Assembly (NCBI GenBank): GCA_025363015.1
Contig: JANYEQ010000008.1
Span: 1-39,406 of the forward strand
Direction: 5' to 3'
Length of the DNA stretch: 39,406 bases
Origin: Bacteroidota bacterium
Lineage (GTDB): Bacteria > Bacteroidota > Bacteroidia > B-17B0 > Aurantibacillaceae
Every line of letters starts with the position of its first letter. Position 1 is the stretch's first letter. Below the pieces are notes generated by a model. The model searched no databases and was not told the origin of the DNA. It saw nothing but the letters and a program-made list of their open reading frames with translations. The translations under genes were made by a program, and so were the position numbers. This document shows positions 37,372 to 39,406 of this stretch, piece after piece.

Positions 37372-39063
37372 CTAATATTTTATAATTTTTTTAGTAGTAT
37401 AATTATTATTAAAATATATTTTGATAAAGTAGATACCTGATTTTAATATCGGTTCATTAATCATAAAAGTATTAGCGTTTACCGTTGATGAGTAAAGCAC
37501 CTTCCCATAAACATCTATAATTTCAATAGTTTTGATTGTTTGTTGCGATGAGCAGGTTATTGTTTCGGTAAAAGGATTGGGAGATACATCAACTATAATT
37601 TTATCTAAGTTGTTTTCTTTAATAGAAACTGGTACATTAAATGTAAATGGCATGCAAAGCCCATCATTACTTATATTTTTATCATTTTCATTATTTGGTA
37701 AAGTTGTATATATGCAATAATTAGCTGTAATTGTTGTTTGATTAGAAGATGTATAAACTTGCTTATAAATATAATCTGTTACAAGTTGTATGGAGTCGTT
37801 AGGAGCTACATTTAAATTAATATAATCTTTTTGATAATATAAGTTTCCGCAAATAATAGTAAACTTCATAAAGCAATTTAATTTTACTGCTGTTAGTGGC
37901 ACATTACCTTTGTTTTTTACCCATACTTTTGCTTTTAAAGCTATATTGTAAATATTACTAGCAAAGTATATGACTTTTAACGAATCTTGTATAATTTGAC
38001 TTACACCTGCATCTAATACAGAATTTATATTTCCAAATTTATTAGTATTAATTATTGATATAAATGGATTACTATTTGGTGCAATAGTATTACTTAAACT
38101 ACCGCCAGTTCCTACTATCGAAATCTTATTATTTAATAAATTAATTTTTGAAGCACTATAATTTTGGGTTGCATTTACTGATGAATAAATTTGATTAAAA
38201 GAGGTATCACAAATTTTATAAGACGATGAAGATAAATAATAAATTGTATCGTTTTTTATAACAGCATCGTTAACAATTAACGTATTTGTAGCAATAGTTA
38301 GGTAATTAGGGGATAGTTTTGTAACAAAGTTATTTCCTATTCCTATAAAATTATTTGTACCATAGGGCATTAATTTATTAAAAAGGCTTGCCGGTTGTTG
38401 ATTTATGATAATACCATTTGTATTTATTTCTACTAAATTGTTAACAGAGCCATTTTTCGCACTTAAAAGCATATTTCCATTTTGTAGAGCCACACAACAC
38501 TTAATAGAATTTAAACCTGTGTTTTTTTGTAACAGTAAAGTGCCAAATTTACTCACTTTAAACATCACACTATCTGTAAAAGCATAGTAAGTAGAATCGC
38601 TTAATTGCAAAGCTGTTTTAAAATGATCGAAACTAAAACCAAATGGGCTTGTACTAAAAACGCGTTTAATTTTTAAATTAAAAATAGGTAATCCATTTGT
38701 ATCTAATTTTGTCAAATAGGTTCGGATATAAGCACTATCAATTACATCGCATGTATAATCTATTTCATTTAAAATTATTAATTTATTATCTAAACTTTTA
38801 AAACTTTGAGTTACAATAGCTGAGTTCGCTAAAATTAGCTTTCTAAAAATTAAATTACCACTCGTATTTACTTTGTATAAATAGCTACTTCCATATAAAT
38901 TTTGCGATGTATTTAACGACGCAAAATAATACTCGTTATTAATTTCGGTAAACATTGGATGTGCTGTTTCATAATTATTATGAAAAGCTCTATTGAAATT
39001 TAACTGCCCATATTGTTTATAGACTATTAAAAAAACTATAATTAAAAATAAGTTTTTTTTCAC
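37372..39063 (-). CDS. secreted protein with T9SS type A sorting domain
   Basis: I start this gene at the GTG at 39063, giving 563 residues with a clean signal peptide (KKNLFLIIVFLIVYKQYGQ). An in-frame ATG at 39093 would add ten residues (LYIYYKINC) ahead of it, and a possible -7 box, TATATTTA at 39087-39080 of the minus strand, lies between the two. The mature part has many short strand repeats of the kind LYKVNTSGNLIFRK and MFKVSKFGTLLLQK, suggesting a beta-propeller-like fold (~30-330). A domain with AKVWVKNKGNVPLTAV (~395-480) resembles CARDB-like modules. The end is a T9SS type A tail (VDVSPNPFTETITC to KSGIYFIKIYF). Function of the propeller-like part is unknown. Confidence 0.85.
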   Translation of the reverse strand: MKKNLFLIIVFLIVYKQYGQLNFNRAFHNNYETAHPMFTEINNEYYFASLNTSQNLYGSSYLYKVNTSGNLIFRKLILANSAIVTQSFKSLDNKLIILNEIDYTCDVIDSAYIRTYLTKLDTNGLPIFNLKIKRVFSTSPFGFSFDHFKTALQLSDSTYYAFTDSVMFKVSKFGTLLLQKNTGLNSIKCCVALQNGNMLLSAKNGSVNNLVEINTNGIIINQQPASLFNKLMPYGTNNFIGIGNNFVTKLSPNYLTIATNTLIVNDAVIKNDTIYYLSSSSYKICDTSFNQIYSSVNATQNYSASKINLLNNKISIVGTGGSLSNTIAPNSNPFISIINTNKFGNINSVLDAGVSQIIQDSLKVIYFASNIYNIALKAKVWVKNKGNVPLTAVKLNCFMKFTIICGNLYYQKDYINLNVAPNDSIQLVTDYIYKQVYTSSNQTTITANYCIYTTLPNNENDKNISNDGLCMPFTFNVPVSIKENNLDKIIVDVSPNPFTETITCSSQQTIKTIEIIDVYGKVLYSSTVNANTFMINEPILKSGIYFIKIYFNNNYTTKKIIKY

Positions 39064-39171
39064 ACAATTGATTTTATAATAAATATACAACATTAAATTA
39101 TAATTTTTTTAGTGTGTAATATATTTCTCCGCTTGCCAGGATTTTTAAAATAGGTTATTACTTACAAAATA

Positions 39172-39209
39172 TTCTCTTCATCAATTATATTGTAAGCGCA
39201 ATTTTGTAA
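39172..39209. repeat. inverted repeats in the gap before the T9SS gene
   Basis: TTACAAAAT (39172-39180) is the exact reverse complement of ATTTTGTAA (39201-39209). The overlapping CTTACAA (39171-39177) also pairs with TTGTAAG (39190-39196), so two exclusive hairpins can form. In an AT-rich gap this may be chance. Confidence 0.35.
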
Positions 39210-39297
39210 ACTTAATAGCCATCTATCTTAAATATCTTTATATGATTTATAAGATTAAAACGTATAAATATAAAATGTAAATTGAATTAAAACCAAA

Positions 39298-39327
39298 AAA
39301 CCCTCACTATTTACATAATGAGGGTTT
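39298..39327 (-). terminator. rRNA operon terminator
   Basis: AAACCCTCA (39298-39306) pairs with TGAGGGTTT (39319-39327). On the minus strand, the direction of the 5S gene, the stem is followed by a T-run (complement of the A-run before 39298). It lies 13 bases beyond the 5S rRNA 3' end. Confidence 0.88.
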
Positions 39328-39340
39328 CTTTTTTAAAATT

Positions 39341-39406
39341 GGCATCGACATACTCTCCCGGGCTTTAGGCCAAGTACCATCTGCGCAGGCGGGCTTAACT
39401 TCTCTG
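39341..39406 (-). rRNA. rrf: 5S ribosomal RNA, 3' part, cut by window edge
   Basis: Read on the minus strand, the last 66 bases contain the conserved 5S segments AGAAGTTAAGCCCG, GATGGTACTTGG and GGGAGAGTATG, ending GTCGATGCC. This is the 3' half of a 5S rRNA, and its 5' part lies beyond the window. A terminator follows directly. By usual order the 16S and 23S genes should lie further right, transcribed toward this window. Confidence 0.9.

Overview
The window is AT-rich (about one third G+C) chromosomal DNA from a member of the Bacteroidota. The evidence is three secreted proteins ending in type A sorting domains of the type IX secretion system (T9SS), several start-proximal TAnnTTTG promoter boxes, no clear Shine-Dalgarno sequences, a CarboxypepD_reg-type TonB receptor, a long GAPDH and a sixA-ppk1-ppx operon. 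Genus and order cannot be fixed from what is visible. Gene density is high; no gap exceeds 300 bp. No phage, transposase, CRISPR array or tRNA was seen. The right edge cuts a 5S rRNA gene on the minus strand, so an rRNA operon should continue beyond the window.

Layout. 1-3020: tail of a T9SS cargo gene, then a minus-strand pair made of a secreted CarboxypepD_reg-like protein and a methyltransferase/glycosyltransferase fusion. 3204-12250: long GAPDH, an ALKBH2/3-like AlkB, a large AsmA-like protein, an AlkD glycosylase, and the TCA genes for citrate synthase and fumarase. 12359-15166: an O-methyltransferase, a YiiX-like protein that seems to have lost its catalytic residues, and the Mg2+ channel MgtE. 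15325-19014: a 1229-residue secreted M43 metalloprotease with PKD, Ig-like and SprB-like repeats and a T9SS tail. 19141-24081: a Sua5/YrdC protein, then a four-gene envelope cluster (His-containing small protein, TonB receptor, lipoprotein, P460-like haem lipoprotein). 24088-32512: RecD-like helicase, OsmC, an unknown envelope protein, LipA, the sixA-ppk1-ppx operon on the minus strand, and a DUF2130 protein with a visible PD-(D/E)XK pattern. 32523-39063: a divergent GT2/GT-C pair, MutS, and another T9SS cargo protein, followed by the rRNA operon end.

How the genes fit together. Most are housekeeping: central carbon metabolism (GAPDH, citrate synthase, fumarase, lipoyl synthase), DNA repair (AlkB, AlkD, MutS, RecD-like helicase) and polyphosphate turnover. 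The best candidate for a little-described system is 19830-24081. It has a full TTTG-N19-TATATTTG promoter, a perfect 7-1-7 palindrome eight bases before the TonB receptor, and four exported products whose features suggest metal or haem handling. Other points of note are a eukaryote-like citrate synthase, a short palindromic element encoding LSGVE in two unrelated genes with a compensatory stem change, and the probable YiiX pseudo-enzyme.
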